This document shows, in pieces, positions 6,391 through 6,657 of a stretch of 6,657 nt of DNA (position 1 is the first letter of the stretch; every line of letters starts with the position of its first letter). Under the pieces are notes generated by a model. That model searched no databases. It had not been told where the DNA came from and saw nothing but the letters and a program-made list of their open reading frames with translations. A program made the position numbers and the translations under genes. The DNA lies in assembly GCA_016780605.1 (NCBI GenBank), contig JADHLS010000296.1, positions 1 to 6,657 on the forward strand, in the 5' to 3' direction. This DNA comes from Reyranella sp. GTDB lineage: Bacteria > Pseudomonadota > Alphaproteobacteria > Reyranellales > Reyranellaceae.

Positions 6391-6657
6391 ATGTCACTCC
6401 CCGCGCCCCTCAGGAGCCGCCTCCGCCTGCCGCTGATCGCGGCGCCGATGTTCCTGGTCTCGGGTCCGGCGCTGGTGAAGGCGGCGTGCCGCGCCGGGGT
6501 CATCGGCTCGTTTCCCACCGCCAACTGCCGCACCGTCGCTGAGCTCGATGCCTGGGTCGCCGACATGAGCGAGGATCTCAAGCGGGCGGCCGACGAGACA
6601 GGCCGTGCGCCCGCACCGCTCTGTCCCAACCTGATCGTGCATCGCTCCAACCCACGC
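6391..6657 (+). CDS. Nitronate monooxygenase (2-nitropropane dioxygenase family), partial at right edge
   Basis: Only the first 89 codons lie in the window, from ATG 6391; full-length relatives run about 320-370 residues. These FMN-dependent TIM-barrel enzymes oxidise alkyl nitronates such as propionate-3-nitronate, detoxifying nitro compounds, and act in the cytosol. The opening LRLPLIAAPMFLVSGP (11-26) is the first barrel strand and FMN-binding region. AACRAGVIGSFPTAN (31-45) and NLIVHRSNPR (80-89) are typical of the family. GAGGT at 6375-6379 overlaps the stop of the upstream transporter, 11 bases before the start, and the 14-bp gap suggests co-transcription with it. The His and other catalytic residues lie beyond the edge, so activity cannot be judged. 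Confidence 0.88.
   Translation, partial: MSLPAPLRSRLRLPLIAAPMFLVSGPALVKAACRAGVIGSFPTANCRTVAELDAWVADMSEDLKRAADETGRAPAPLCPNLIVHRSNPR

Noticed and set aside
5363..6397. 344-residue minus-strand open frame
   Set aside because: It is antisense to the EamA transporter, with Asp/His/Arg/Gln-rich composition typical of a shadow.

Overview
The window is GC-rich, gene-dense bacterial DNA, roughly two-thirds GC by eye. The gene repertoire and a palindromic repeat carrying a GTCTCGAAGG core point to an alphaproteobacterium, possibly of the Bradyrhizobium/Rhodopseudomonas/Reyranella type. The genus is a guess from gene style and was not tested.

Layout, left to right: (1) the N-terminal half of a Kup potassium/proton symporter on the minus strand, running off the left edge; (2) a 157-bp divergent intergenic region; (3) on the plus strand, an unnamed membrane protein with a small N-terminal domain and two 2TM+DUF3592 units, followed 8 bp later by a CYP153-type cytochrome P450, so the two are probably co-transcribed; (4) an imperfect palindromic repeat filling the gap between convergent genes; (5) on the minus strand, an HpcH/HpaI-family aldolase whose stop codon lies inside the repeat; (6) a 74-bp divergent gap; (7) on the plus strand, a beta-class-like glutathione S-transferase, a 15-bp perfect hairpin, an EamA/DMT transporter, and the start of a nitronate monooxygenase running off the right edge.

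Functionally this looks like an ordinary chromosomal stretch of metabolism and transport genes. Several have oxidative or detoxifying roles: P450, GST, nitronate monooxygenase and a C-C lyase. No single pathway is evident. I see no phage, IS, CRISPR, toxin-antitoxin or defence genes and no RNA genes. The points most worth a second look are the pairing of an uncharacterised tandem-DUF3592 membrane protein with a CYP153 that has no redox partner nearby, and the repeat that supplies the aldolase's last codons and stop. Nothing here amounts to a clearly new biological system.
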